Source: Bemisia tabaci
Lineage: Eukaryota; Arthropoda; Insecta; Hemiptera; Aleyrodidae
Reading direction: 5' to 3'
DNA: 64,000 nt
Assembly (NCBI RefSeq): GCF_918797505.1
Contig: NC_092793.1
Coordinates: forward strand, 64,723,660-64,787,659
Below, one piece after another: positions 44,246 to 55,794 of this stretch. The translations under genes were made by a program, and so were the position numbers. Positions within the stretch are counted from its first letter, which is position 1; the number at the start of each line of letters is the position of its first letter. The notes beneath the pieces are model-generated. The model was not told where the DNA came from. It did no database searches and was given only the letters and a program-made list of their open reading frames with translations.

Positions 44246-47174
44246 TCAACCTGTCCCCTTTAAAAAATCGTTGATTGAATATGGACATTCCTCAATTAGA
44301 TAATGTCTGACCAGGGCATTGTGGCTTCGGGGCTCATCTTTAATTTTTTTCCTTATGTTTGATGGTAGTTTAGAGAAAAAGTTATGGCCTCGAGCTGCTG
44401 TTTTATTAATTTTTATGATTAGACTTTCTGTTCTGTTTCTGGTGTTGTGGTTGTGCACCACTCTCGATTCCTGTAGTTTCTTGTTGTTGTATAATTTCAA
44501 AGATGAGTATATGATCAATGCTGGAACAGTTAAGATTTGTAATTTTTTAAAATGTTCCTTGCAAGATTCTGTAGGCTTTAATTTAAGCATAGTTCTAATA
44601 GCTTTTTTTTGAGTTATGAATAATTTCTCGATCTTTTTATTATTGCAAGTTGACCAGGCATTGATACAATATAGTATGTGAGATAGGAAAAGAGAATGAT
44701 ACACTACCATTAACAGATTCATGTCGCAAAATCTTGAAAGGACTCTCAACACAAAAATAGCGCCATGCAGCTTTTTACACATGATGTCAACATGGTCATT
44801 GAATTTAAGAGTATCATCTAACAAAATACCTAAATATTTTGCAGCGGCTACTCTTTCCATTTGCTCATCATCTAGTAGCACTTGGAAGTCCTTGATCAGT
44901 TCATTATTTACATTAAAGAGCAAAAATTTCGATTTACTCGTGTTTACATTAAAAAGGTTGATCTTACACCATTGGCTAAAATAACTCATGACAGTAAATG
45001 TATCAATTTCCAGATTTTCCAGTATGATATTGCTTAGAATTATGAGGATGTCATCAACGAACAATAGAAGGTCAAAAAATGATTTTAAGAGAGATTTAAC
45101 TTTTACTTTTAAAAATATAGCTAAATCATTAATGAACAGAATAAATAGTAGTGGCCCTATCATTGATCCTTGCGCGATGCCTCCATAGATCATTCTACTT
45201 ATTGAGTTATATTTCTTATTGCTTTTCCTCATATGGACATATTGTTTTCTTTGTGACATAAAGCTTTTTATCCATTTAAGAGCTTCTTTTCCAAATCCCA
45301 TCTTTTTTAGTTTGAACATTAGGATATCATGATTTACCGAATCAAATGCTTTACTTATGTCTATAGCGATTACAACAACAGGGTTTTTTTTCTTTGTGCT
45401 GATGATTGCTTCATAGCATCTAAGTATGGCCGCTTCAGTACTTAGTTTCTCCCTGAATCCATACTGATTATCACAGAGTAAATTATTTATTTTAAGGAAT
45501 TTATTAATTTGCTGTACTACGGACAACTCATAAATTTTTGAGATTGGCGATACAATTGATAATGGTCTGTAGTTTCCTGGGTTGGTGGGATCACTGTCTT
45601 TCCACAGAGGTATTACTTTGATTTCTTTCAGGCAATCTGGGAATTCGCATTCTATGATCGAGTGGTTAATATACTTGGTTAAGAGTGGGCTTATTTCGTA
45701 CTTTATTAGTTTTAGAAAATAGTTGCTAATACCTTCATGGCTTTCAGATTTTTTTATTTTTTAGCTTATCGATTGACTTTTCTACTTCTTCCACTGTGAT
45801 TGGATTGATATAAAGTACATTGTCATGCGATTTTAAATAGTCAAAGTTATTAAAGTCAATTTTAATGTTGGAGTTCCTATTTAGAATAGCAACAAAGTGA
45901 TCATTTAGTACTTCTGTGATTTGCTCTATACCAATTACAACTTTTCCCTTGTAATATAGTTCATCAATCGTACATGCTTTGTATTTTGAGGATTTATTAG
46001 AATTTACAATGTTCCAGGTAGTTTTAGAAATATTTGTAGAATTTTTTAGTATGTTTGTTACCTTATTTGATTTCTCGTTTAATACCATTAACTTGTAGGC
46101 ACGCTTCTGTTCTTTGAGTTTATTTTTGAGCTCAGCATATTTTTCATTTTGGAAATTTTGAACGTTTTTTGTGATTTTCCTTAAATTTTTCATTTCTTCC
46201 GTAATTTCTTTAACAATTCTATAGTGATTGGCTCTAATATTTGGTTTGATTACATTATTTAACGTTGTTGGCGCTTTCTTGAATTTGGAGGGAAAATACA
46301 GATTGTGTTGATAAGAAATTCTTTGAATAAATGAATTAATATCTTCATTTGTTCTGCTTTTACTTAGATCTATTAGATTTGCTCTGAACATGTGTATGTT
46401 CTCATTATATTTTCTCACAAAATATCCTCTATTTTCTTTTTTTCTGCATCCTAAATCTTTTAATACATTGAGTTCAATTCCATAATGGTCAGATAATGCG
46501 CTGTCCACTACTTCAATTTTAAAATCTTTCCTCTGTAAATTAGTGAATAGGTTGTCAATCAGAGTGCTCGTTGATTCAGTTACTCTTGTGGGTATGAAAA
46601 CTTGCTGTCGTAAGTTATTTTCTATCATTGTATTTATTAATGATTTCGAATTATGATCATCAACGAGTAAGTCAATGTTGAAATCTCCTACTACTATTGT
46701 TTTAACATTTGGATCTACAAGGGTTAGCAATTCAGTTAACTTTTCGAAAAATACTGTTAAGTTTCCATTTGGGGACCTATATATTACAATTATGCACAAT
46801 TTAAATTTGAGACCCTTCACAATGCAAGATGTAATTTCTATGTCCATTTCGTTTGTACATTTGGCCGACCATTTACTTTCTATTTCAATTCTTAGTTCTT
46901 CTTTAGCAAGAATTAATGCACCTCCACTTTTGTGTTTAGTTCTGCAATAATTAGATACAATTCTATAGTTATCACTAATTTTTAATTGCGCTATTTCATG
47001 TGACTTTAGTCCATGCTCAACAAGACATAGGATGTCAGGGTTAATCTCTTGTAGGAAGTCATTTAATAGATCGATTTTATTTGAAATATATTGGGTATTT
47101 TGATAGTACAGTTTAAGGTGAGCGCCCTCTGTTTTTGTGTAATTCAAGCTCTTATTTGAATCAGCTACATCCAT
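44246..47174 (-). pseudogene. LINE ORF2: AP endonuclease and reverse transcriptase, one frameshift
   Basis: The start is MDVADSNKSL at 47174. Endonuclease: YYQNTQYISNKIDLLNDFLQ, LCLVEHG (catalytic Glu), IVIYRSP, VVGDFNIDLL (Asp/Asn), LSDHYGI (Asp-His). The frame breaks in an A-rich run near 45744-45760; beyond it the same protein continues through NYRPLSIVSPISKIYE. Reverse transcriptase: NQYGFREKLSTEAAI, AIDISKAFDSVNHDIL (motif A), GIAQGSMIGPLLFILFINDL (motif B), LLFVDDILI (motif C, FVDD where FADD is usual), KYLGILLDD. The C-terminus carries HNHNTRNR. The part downstream of the break is open from about 45744 to 44246 without another stop. The total of about 970 codons is close to family size, so this is a young copy disabled mainly by one indel. 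Confidence 0.88.
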
Positions 47175-47214
47175 TTGTGTAGTTTCGTCATTAAGCTCTA
47201 ATTTAAAGATTTTG

Positions 47215-47305
47215 TGACCAAAGTTTCTAGTACCCTGTCATGGATTAGTTTAACAATTTCTTGCTTACCCCTGGTATTCAAGTGAAGTCCTCGGAAAGTA
47301 AAATG
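47215..47305 (-). pseudogene. C-terminal remnant of LINE ORF1 (esterase-like)
   Basis: The minus-strand translation includes FRGLHLNTRGKQEIV, which resembles the HGLHLN..G end of SGNH/esterase-type ORF1 proteins of insect LINEs. The rest is lost by 5' truncation. Confidence 0.55.
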
Positions 47306-47820
47306 GTAATGCTTACCATATACGAGTTATATTTTAGCATTAGTTTAGTCAGCAATAAACGAGTATTACACTCAAAAGTGTAATGCTATGCATATACGAG
47401 TTATATCTCAGCATTAAGTTGATCGAGTAGGTAGGTATTACAATCCAGAGTCATAGAATAATAACTATTGCTGACGAAGCTAGCGAAGCTATTTATTATT
47501 CTAGGGGTCATGTATGGGGTAGTGTTGTACAATGAGTTATGTATTGACCTTAAATTATAAGTTCATATTAATAACTAGGGGATGACTATATCTTATCGGT
47601 TGCCAAAAGCGATTTTCCAAACTACGAAAGGAAATGAAATCACGGAGATCGGTAGATCTCCCCGCCAAGCTAAAAATATAAATATAAGGAGAACAACCAA
47701 ATAAAACCTCCCAGAGTAAGACCGGAAAACGCCTTCGAACAACTCTGCAGCAACCACACACGCGCGGGGCGATAACCCGAAAACCGTCGGTAGACGGTAA
47801 ACACTACAGAAAATATTAGG

Positions 47821-48215
47821 AATTGCCGATTTTCGCTGCTTTTCAACTTTTATCACCCCGTAGCAAAAAAACTACTCAAAGGATCATGTTTAAATTTGAC
47901 ATGATGATTCTTCAAGATTTAAAGACCATACCTTTTTGTGTCTGATGTTTCAAAACTTATTATTAACGGAGATATGACGTTTTAAAGATTATAAAACGCT
48001 ACCGGACTTCCTTCGTTAATTGCCGATTTTCGCTGCTTTTTATCCTTTATCACCCCGTAGCAAAAAAACTACTCAGCGGATCATGTTGAAATTTGGCATG
48101 ATGATTCTTCAAGATTCAAAAGCCACACCTTTTGGTGTCTGATGTTTCAAAACTTATTATTAACGGAGATATGACGTTTTAAAGATAATAAAACGTTACC
48201 GGCCTTCCTTCGTTT
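47821..48215 (+). repeat. Tandem duplication, period 197 bp
   Basis: Two units beginning aattgccgattttcgctgct at 47821 and 48018 with few differences (gtagcaaaaaaactactca, gatatgacgttttaaaga in both). Confidence 0.92.
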
Positions 48216-49460
48216 TCTAGAACTCCTGGCCTGGTTATAGCTGCCGATTCTCATTGTTAGCGCGCTTTTCTTATCAAACCAAAACAAAAACACTTGAATA
48301 AACTCATTCAGTGTCAATAAAAGAACAATTTGGGAATTTATTCGGAATATATTAAAGTTTAGCGGCTTCTTTCATAAGTTCCCGGGTCGTAAGTTATTTC
48401 TGACGCTAGAGTTCGCATGCCATTACGGCACGGCGGCCATTCGTGGTTTTGTTATTGTTATCACAGATGTTCAGTGTCAATTATTGTCAAAAAACGTGTG
48501 AATTGTAATCGTTTTAAAGTTATTAATTCTTTTTCTCTGTAGTTCATGTGTTTCTAAATATGATTTAGTCCTAAATAATCATAGTTCAAGCACTTGAAGC
48601 TTCCACCGGACCCCAATCGTCTTTGAGGAAACAGCTGATACAGACTACACACCCAGAGCTTCTTTATACTGTTGCTATGCCTTGACTAAGCCTTTGATTT
48701 CTCTTACTTATTTTCATCATCATCATGTACCTTTATACCATCATGAATTCTGAGTGGAAATTTTCGGAAGTGCGTGGTTTACCTATTCTTCGGAAAAAGT
48801 TGATGGTGTAGCCACATCCAAACATCCGCGTCTCAATCTCAACTAGGTACTAGCCATAAAACCCCGTGGTTTATTATTTCATTCCTACTATCGACATGTG
48901 ATTTATAGGAAAGGAATATCTCTTTCTCTCAGGTAACTTATGAAGCATTATAAACGATACCTACCCTCACTTGATTGTGATTCGCCCAGTTGGCAGCTGG
49001 TTTCCACAAGCGCAAGTTCTATTGAGTCAATGTTAAGCACTCGACACTGTATTAAACTGATTTGTGACTATGACGATGATATTCTTCTTCGTCTTCCAGA
49101 TACTGAACATGATTTACTAATAGTTTTCAACGTGGCCTCTAAAATCATGAGCATTGTCTGCATTAAAAGTGTTTCGTATCGCTCATGAAAATCTGTCTTA
49201 TTCTAGTAAGCGTTGCGTTGTTGAGCTCGCTGAGTGTATGTTTCTATAAGGCTCTTGTATTGTTTTTGTCACAACTCGCCAATGGTGCCATCTGTTACCA
49301 TGTATTAACGTGTTATTAAGTGGTGCTGATTCAGAGCTGATCAGAAAATGACATTAGTCTCAACATGCGATGAGCAAGCTCTAACAGCATCAGGCGCAGA
49401 ACTGATTGCATAATCAAGGACTTTGTTATCATGATGCTTTTCTTTGGGTTGGTATGTTAA
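48216..49460. other. No recognised gene
   Basis: Ordinary AT-rich sequence. An atcatcatcatcat run lies near 48715. The frame 48940-49188 (+) shows no domain. Confidence 0.4.
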
Positions 49461-49473
49461 GTGCTTAAACTTC

Positions 49474-49558
49474 TTCTTTTTTTTTTTTTTATTATTTAAC
49501 AAGTTCCATTATAAGTTTAGTACAATTCATTTCCATTTCTCAAATTAGTAATTATCTT
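49474..49558 (-). mobile_element. Short polyadenylated retro-insert with 12-bp target duplication
   Basis: cttaaacttctt occurs at 49462-49473 and 49559-49570. Between them lies an 85-bp insert that on the minus strand ends in a poly-A run of about 17. Size and structure fit a truncated SINE or other retroposed RNA. Confidence 0.7.
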
Positions 49559-49560
49559 AC

Positions 49561-49773
49561 TTAAACTTCTTTGAAATCAATATGTGCATGGTTTGATCCC
49601 GGCCCTAAGTTGTTAAAGTGAACCCAGAATCTGTACTTGCTGGTCATATTCGCTAATCCTATCTCGTCGCAGCAAAGGGACATGGTTTGAATGCTATTCT
49701 CATCAAGCGTCATATTCAAGAAATTACCAAGATCGCCAATTCTTAGCTGCCTTTTCAGAAAGCAATTTACCAT
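49561..49773 (-). CDS. Hypothetical short ORF or exon, function unknown
   Basis: The 70-codon minus frame begins with a GTG (valine) rather than ATG, and ATG-initiated translation is not assured. It contains RIGDLGNFLNMTLDEN and FWVHFNNLGPGSNHAHIDF, which reads like a folded protein rather than random sequence. Its 3' end overlaps the target duplication of the retro-insert, so the stop is partly created there. No family is recognised and no splice sites were confirmed. It may be a lone exon or a fragment of transposon origin. Confidence 0.25.
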   Translation of the reverse strand: MVNCFLKRQLRIGDLGNFLNMTLDENSIQTMSLCCDEIGLANMTSKYRFWVHFNNLGPGSNHAHIDFKEV

Positions 49774-50838
49774 GTCAGTTTGTGTAGGTAGCTAATGGCT
49801 ATCTCATTCAAAAATCATGATTCTCCGCTGATTTGATATTCAAAAATTTGCGGAGACCATGGATTGATTGTCCACAGCTGTCAATTTCAACGCAACACAT
49901 CAGCCTCTGAATTATCTTATCCATATACGCTCTCATCCTTCAAATCTTCTACAATATCGCGTGGAAAGAGTTCAATTTCCTGTGAGTATTTATGACATCA
50001 TGCTTTTCAACTTTCCCTCTTCCAGAGCACAGAGTTTTTCTTTTAAGCTCCTTGTCAACCTTGACTTGAAACATGCATTTTCGTTTGAGTACCTGCTTTG
50101 CTATAATAAGTTAGGTGAAGGTGCTCATAAGTTAAAAGTGATCTCTTTCTCTCTCCTCAGAAACATTTGTATTCCTCAATCAAATAATTTTTTTTGACAT
50201 ACGAAATTGGTCTATGTTACTTCAGGATCTGTGAATAGATTATTCAAGTACCTAGGTAATACTTATTTTTTCATTTAATTCTACCCTGCCTTAAAAACAT
50301 TTCTCATTAATTCGTTTCTTTTCTAGTTTTCATGGTAATTTTATTTTTATTTTTTGAGGGTCAAGGTGCACAATGTCAAAGGATGCGTGTCCATATTTTT
50401 GTTAGTGTCCTTGTGCATGCTTTCAAATAGTTCATCACTATTTTAGCAATACCAGGTACCCATGCTATCACTGGATTTCGCCTGATACATAAATTCTAAT
50501 TTTCTCAAGGAGTTCATTTCTTTGGAGGCCTAACCAGTGGAAATTATTTTTAAGCATGTTCCTCTAAGACTCATTTTTCAGTTGTTAGGAATCTGAGATC
50601 TATTATTTATCCTTTCTTGGCTTCATTTGACTGAAAACGTATGGCCACGTTTGATCCGATGTGTTAATTTTTGTGTTTATTTTGTAGAGAGGTACCTAGA
50701 GATGAGAGGAAAGGATGAAGGAATAATGAGTTACTCAGAAATTTTTCTCACTAAAAAACCGAAAATTCAGTGTTGGGTAGTTTAACCACGGACCAATCAA
50801 AACGTACGTCGTTTTGGAATAGCGTGGCTCTCAAGTCA

Positions 50839-50873
<35 letters not shown>

Positions 50874-51093
50874 AGTTTGTAAATCTTACTTGAACAATAA
50901 AAATACAGGATCGGATGACTTAGCTCGTTTAAAAAAAATGCCCCTTAAGCCATTCTAGAACAATTATAACATTAACCGAAAGCCACGTACGTCTTTTCTT
51001 GTCAGAATGTACATAGGTTTATGAGGCAAAAAGCCTCAGGCCGCTCACATCCTTTTTGACGAAATAAGTGCGTAAATGACAATGAAGGCCTAA
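49774..51093. other. No recognised gene; poly-A tract of about 30 at 50841
   Basis: T-rich. The A tract (50841-50870) has no matching element body that I can define. The frames 49868-50197 and 50770-50958 are unconvincing. Confidence 0.4.
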
Positions 51094-51708
51094 TGGGCCT
51101 GTTGCAAACTTTTGCTAGAGCCAAAATAAGAGTTGTTCTTTATAGATAATGCCTCAAAAATCACGATGAGCGCATCGGCAAAGTCTGAAATGCACTCATA
51201 ACTTCACAATCTGCGTAAGAAATTTGCGGTTTTTTGAGCTTCCCGCTTCAAAAACGATACTACGGCACAGGTGAACATTTTGTTGGAGGAGTCGTTCCAT
51301 CGTCGGCAATACTCATCATGGCCGACGACAATCCGCCAAAACACCTGTGATGGGACGAGATAACACCTGAACAGGATCAGACTAGATAACAATCGGCGTG
51401 TTTACGTTCATATTTTCCTCACCCGCTTTGATTGACCTTGAACTCTCCTCAAAATACGCGCGGAACTGCGCAAGCGTCGGCCATGATGAATATTGCCGAC
51501 GATGGAGCGACTCTTCTAACAAAATGTTCACCTGTGCCGTAGTATCGTTTTTGAAGCGGGAAGCTCAAAAAAACGCAAATTTCTTACGCAGATTGTGAAG
51601 TTATGAGTGCATTTCAGACTTTGCCGATGCGCACATCGTGATTTTTGAGGCATTATATATAGGAAACAACTCTTATTTTTGCTCTAGCAAAAGTTTGCAA
51701 CAAGCCCA
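51094..51708. mobile_element. Palindromic element P12, 615 bp (P5 family)
   Basis: Tips tgggcctgttgcaaactttt and inverse. The arms match around 51401. Flanked by aa on the left and tt on the right, like P5. Shared internal words with P5 are gtctgaaatrcactc and atgcaatttgcg-like stretches. Confidence 0.9.
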
Positions 51709-52630
51709 TTATGTCGTTTCCAAAAGCGTGTCACTCAAGTCATTTTAGAAGCAAGACTGGAAGTCTCTTAAGTCTTTTTTGAAAAAGAAATAAGAATACA
51801 GCAACTCAGTATGACTTGATGAATGATCGACAGCTCGGATGAAAGTGGACATTCATGACCTCTAGTCTCTCTTTAAAGGGAAAAATGGCATAAATTTATG
51901 GATATGTTTCTAGAAAAAGGAGGAGAATCAAGACAATGAGAAAAAATTTCCTTCTACGCTTTTTTTCTCGCCCACCTGGTGAAAAAATTACAGCCAGAAA
52001 AAAGAATCATTTTTTTAGCGGCTCTGGTGCTTGCACTAGAGCTGCTATTCCGGACGGTCCCAGGTGGGGAGTATCAATGGACCATGTTACATTGGAGAGA
52101 CCGCGCGTTGGTTGATGGGAATCGGCGCCATTTTCGACTATGTACCTTGTCATGACTTTATTTTATTGCATATTGTTTTATTGTTAGCCAATGCTATGTT
52201 GTGTAGTGTATTTTTGGAATCATGGTGATACAGTCAATAATTCAAAACTTGTCTGTGCTTTAATCTCGTGATGGAAAAAATGTACTTTACGTTCAAAATT
52301 TGAAATTTTGAATTTTAAAGTTTTCGCGGTTTTTTTGGAAGAATGCAGTGGTTGGAGCTTCCTAGGCATATTACTCGATATCAGCTGATAGCAAACAAAG
52401 GTTACCAAGGAAACCGTAAACGTTTAACAACTATCGTGGCCATCGGGGCGATTATTGAAATGACATCGACTCTATGTCGCCGCTTACGACAGGACATAGC
52501 CCTATCTGATCCGTGTAATATATCGCAATTCGATATTGTTTTGATTTTTAAATGGAGCAATTTATTCATAAAGTTCCGATTACTTTTGGCGAACGGGCCC
52601 CTTAACCTACGTCACTCATGGGAATTTTTT
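51709..52630. other. No recognised gene
   Basis: The frame at 52343-52633 stops just before the helicase fragment and has no helicase motifs itself. The breakpoint of the fragment lies near 52630. Confidence 0.4.
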
Positions 52631-52634
52631 TAAC

Positions 52635-53476
52635 TTGTCCTGGACGGACTCGTCTGTAAAATGCTCAGCAACAAATTTATATTATGTAGGTTTAAATAGA
52701 GTTCGGTCTATTAATGACCTTTTTCTAAACGGTAAATTGACTTATGAGCATTGTGTGCCTAATAATATATTAAAAGACACATTTCAAACCTTAAGAACTG
52801 AAAGAAAATTAAAATTACCTCTCTACTCAAATTACCAAAATGGAAAATTCACTATATATTACCACAATATCACGTCATTAAATTCTGAAAAGATTATTGA
52901 GATCCATTGTATTCAAAACATGATTTAATCATAATATCGGGGGCAAATGTCAAATTTCCAAGTACTAATAAATTCTTCCCATTCAAAGCTGTCTGTGTTT
53001 CAGAGAATACAGGTACTGACAAAAAACCCACAATCCTCTGCCTTTGTAAACAAGACATTTACATCATTCAAACATATAGGAAAATACACAATTACAAAGT
53101 ACTTGATTTAATTTTTCTAAGACTTAATAATATATATGTTCTAACAGGCTATGCTTCACCTGATTTCCCAAAATGGTTATTCAAATCAATAGTTGCAAAA
53201 ATGACAAGTATGTCAAATACAAGTCAATTTATCTTAATTGGAGACTTTAATTACAACAATTTTAATTCATCAAATCAAAAGTTTCTTAGCAGTTTGGTGC
53301 CCCAATTTCCACTAAATACATCTTTAAAACTCAGTCAATTCACAACAGAAAACAACACACAAATTGATATAATTTATACAAACATTACCAATTTTAACGC
53401 ACAAACTTATACAACTTTCTACAGCTATCATCTGCCAATTTACATTCAAATAGACAAACAACCTAAGAAAGATTAA
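52635..53476 (+). pseudogene. Helentron-type PIF1 helicase C-terminus with AP-like endonuclease domain
   Basis: First frame (52635-52928): NLYYVGLNRVRSINDLFLNG matches PIF1 helicase motif VI (YVALSRV.SL.GLYL), followed by a spacer and FTIYYHNITSLNSEKIIEI, the start of an endonuclease/exonuclease/phosphatase fold. A frameshift near 52910 leads to the second frame (52907-53476): LIIISGANVKFPS, ILIGDFNYNNFNSSN (GDFN motif), FTTENNTQIDIIYTN, and YSYHLPIYIQI (a His with hydrophobics, where SDH.P is usual). Helicase-then-endonuclease is the C-terminal order of Helentron/Helitron2 Rep-Hel-EN proteins. The Rep and most helicase motifs are missing, so this is a two-side-truncated remnant. Confidence 0.75.
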
Positions 53477-53640
53477 ATTGAAAGTGCAGGGTATTCAATT
53501 GACACATACAAAATCTTTCCGTTTATGTTTCCGATTCAAAATATTTTGTTACCAAATAATACTGATGGAATAAATAAAATTATCTTACTTTCCTTCTGGA
53601 TTTTCCTCTTTTCTTTCTCCACTGGTACATACATTTAGGT

Positions 53641-53917
53641 AAATAGTTATTACTATATTCAGAGAGAAAATGGTACTTGTTATTATTCATGTAATAAATA
53701 TGTAAGCTGTAGTGGTGCATGTGTACAAACACATGACTTACAATTATATAAAAAACCATTACCTACAGTTTCAGATATAAAAATGCAGATTCTTTGCAGC
53801 CTCGCTAAACGACTTATCAACCATGCATTCCAAAGTTTCTTATCACAGGGCTGTGAAAATATACAATCTAATAAATACAAAATAACCAAATATCTAAAAA
53901 GACAAAATTTCAGTTAA
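53641..53917 (+). CDS. Cys-rich open frame downstream of the Helentron fragment
   Basis: The frame is open from after a stop at about 53640 to TAA near 53917 (about 92 codons). It includes GTCYYSCNKYVSCSGACV and QILCSLAKRLINHAFQSFLSQ, with no ATG near the start. The Cys spacing and helical tail look protein-like, but I do not recognise the family. It may be an exon or part of the same Helentron remnant. Confidence 0.3.
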
Positions 53918-54655
53918 GAGTCAGTTTCAGTCTTATTGTTGCACAAATTAGTTATTTGACAAAAAAAGAAGATGATCACTCAATTGAAAGAAATTGGCGC
54001 CCAATCACAACGACAAGTTAAAAAAAAAAAATGTGAAAGAGATTTTTTAGGATGCGGACCTCCAAAGAGCCTTCAAAATTAAAAGTATACAACAAGTGAT
54101 AGTGCCATGCATTCTGCATATCAAGGGCCAATACACATTTATACACCGGCTTTGTAAATCTGCTAAGTTACAAAACATGAATCGACAGTTGTCGGATTGT
54201 ACATCAATGACAAAATGTGTCTAGGCCCTCATTCTTGACTACAACTACCGTCGCCAGAGCCGCTTTCCGACGCGAATGCGTTGGAGCTTACTGCTTGTTT
54301 AAGGTTTCCTCAGATCTCCCTAAAGGGGCGTCAGGACCTCCCTTACGAAAATTTCGAGACTTCCTCCAGCGATAGTCACTTGAGGAAAGTTGGAGGTGAT
54401 CCGAACGAGGTCTCGAGTCGAGAAATATGCTAAAATTCGGGCCAATATTTTTATTAAAAATTTGCTTTAAAAATGTCAAAAAATTACATTATATTTCATT
54501 AATTAGGTACCTTTCAAGTGCTCATCAATACCCTATCAGACACTGCAGAAGTTTTCAAATCTCTCTTAGATTGAAAACGAAATAAATGAAGGTACAAAAA
54601 TCAGACTATTCTGCTCATCTATTTGTTTGTGATCATTTATACGAAAAACTTCATG
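53918..54655. other. No recognised gene
   Basis: AT-rich, with one minus frame (54288-54479) lacking features. Confidence 0.4.
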
Positions 54656-55794
54656 ATATCACACCAAAAACACCTCCGTGTAAAAATGACCCGCCAAGCT
54701 AAAAATATAAATATTCGTCGCCTCAAATGCAATGATATCACATGAAGTAGACGCCAAGCAAATTTCCTGAATATAAATTGTAAGTTTCTCCTCCCTTCAA
54801 CAGCCCCGCCACAAGGGGGGGGGGGGGGGGATACTGGGTCCTTGGTACCGGGGCCCGTGACGCAGGTGACAAACCACTACGAATTCATGTGTAACCCTTG
54901 TCTCGTAGGAAAAAGTGAAAAAATTACCCTAAAAATTCCGCAAAAGGTGAATAAAGTTTCAAAAACACGCTAGGGCACTATAAAATTTTTCTCACTTTTT
55001 TAGAGATTTTCAAGATTTTGAGTATATGCAGAATGATATTTTTAGTAACTGTGTTTCGTTTTCTTCCGTTGTCGGATGCTAAGAGGCTCCTTTCTGGGCA
55101 TCCTCGACTTCAATGGCTTAACTCCCTTGCCATAGACGTACGAAAGGGGAGTCCAGGGGGGCCCGGCTCCCCATAGAATTGAAAATTATCATCTGCCTCC
55201 TCAAAAAAAAATTTATAGATGTTTTGAATGCAACAATTCGAAAGTTTTTGGTGCTGAAAGTAAACAAAAAGGCGTAATTATTCTGCAGAAATTGAAGGAA
55301 AATCTCCATCATAAGAGCTTCATAATGCGTCCAAATAGATTTAAAATTTCAAAAATTTCCCGGGGAGGCCCCCCCCCCCGGACCCCCCCCCGGACCCCCC
55401 CCCCTCCATAGGCTAGGGGCCCGGGCCAGAAAATTGGTACCAGGGCCCGAGATGGGATGTGGCGGGCCTGCCCTTCAACATTATTACCGGAGAAACGAAA
55501 ATTATAAACAAAAAAAAATAATTTAAAAAAGGGATACAAATTTATCATCTTTTTTTGTAGTACAATTGTACAAAAAAAATGATAAATTTGTATCGGTTTT
55601 TTTAAATTTTTTTTTTTTTTCTATAATTTTCGTTTTTCCGGTAATAATGTTGAAGGGAGGAGAAACTTACAATTTATATTCAGGAAATTTGCTTGGCGTC
55701 TACTTCATGTGATATCATTGCATTTGAGGCGACGAATATTTATATTTTTAGCTTGGCGGGTCATTTTTACACGGAAGTGTTTTTGGTGTGATAT
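54656..55794. mobile_element. Fold-back element P13, 1,139 bp
   Basis: Tips atatcacaccaaaaacac and inverse. The outer arms are about 140 bp (54656 to about 54800; about 55655-55794). The middle carries c/g homopolymer tracts and a separate 180-bp hairpin (55474-55654). It forms the right end of the 8.15-kb insertion. Confidence 0.88.
55474..55654. repeat. 180-bp hairpin inside P13
   Basis: caacattattaccgg, gaaacgaaaattata and gatacaaatttatcat are followed by their inverses, with a turn at gtacaattgtac. A-runs and T-runs in the two arms differ in length. Confidence 0.9.

Larger units (their letters stand above)
44117..47305 (-). mobile_element. Jockey-superfamily LINE, 5'-truncated
   Basis: Minus-strand element with ORF1 remnant, AP-endonuclease/reverse transcriptase ORF2, a short 3' UTR and an AT-rich tail (tatattattattac on the minus strand). 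It is inserted in the repeat array of copy ii; gtaat appears at both junctions and may be the target duplication. The domain order (N-terminal AP endonuclease, C-terminal HNHNTR) suggests a Daphne/Crack/Jockey-like clade, which is not certain. Confidence 0.82.
47641..55793. mobile_element. 8.15-kb insertion within copy ii
   Basis: Copy i reads uninterrupted gaaat|atataggtacagg (about 20005-20022), whereas copy ii is split there. Both ends of the insert carry an identical 25-bp block (left about 47666-47690, right inverted about 55735-55760; it contains ccgccaagctaaaaatat) placed 25-33 bases from the tip. It contains the tandem repeat, a small retro-insert, P12, a Helentron fragment and P13. 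It may be one composite element or several insertions. P13 at its right end has the same 25-bp block in both of its own arms. Confidence 0.65.

Noticed and set aside
44319..45188. Plus-strand frames across the Jockey-like LINE
   Set aside because: They are shadows of the minus-strand reverse transcriptase, whose motifs are clear.
47821..48215. CRISPR-like or satellite array
   Set aside because: Only two long units; no short repeat-spacer structure.
50841..50870. Poly-A run as tail of a retroelement
   Set aside because: No element body or flanking duplication could be defined.
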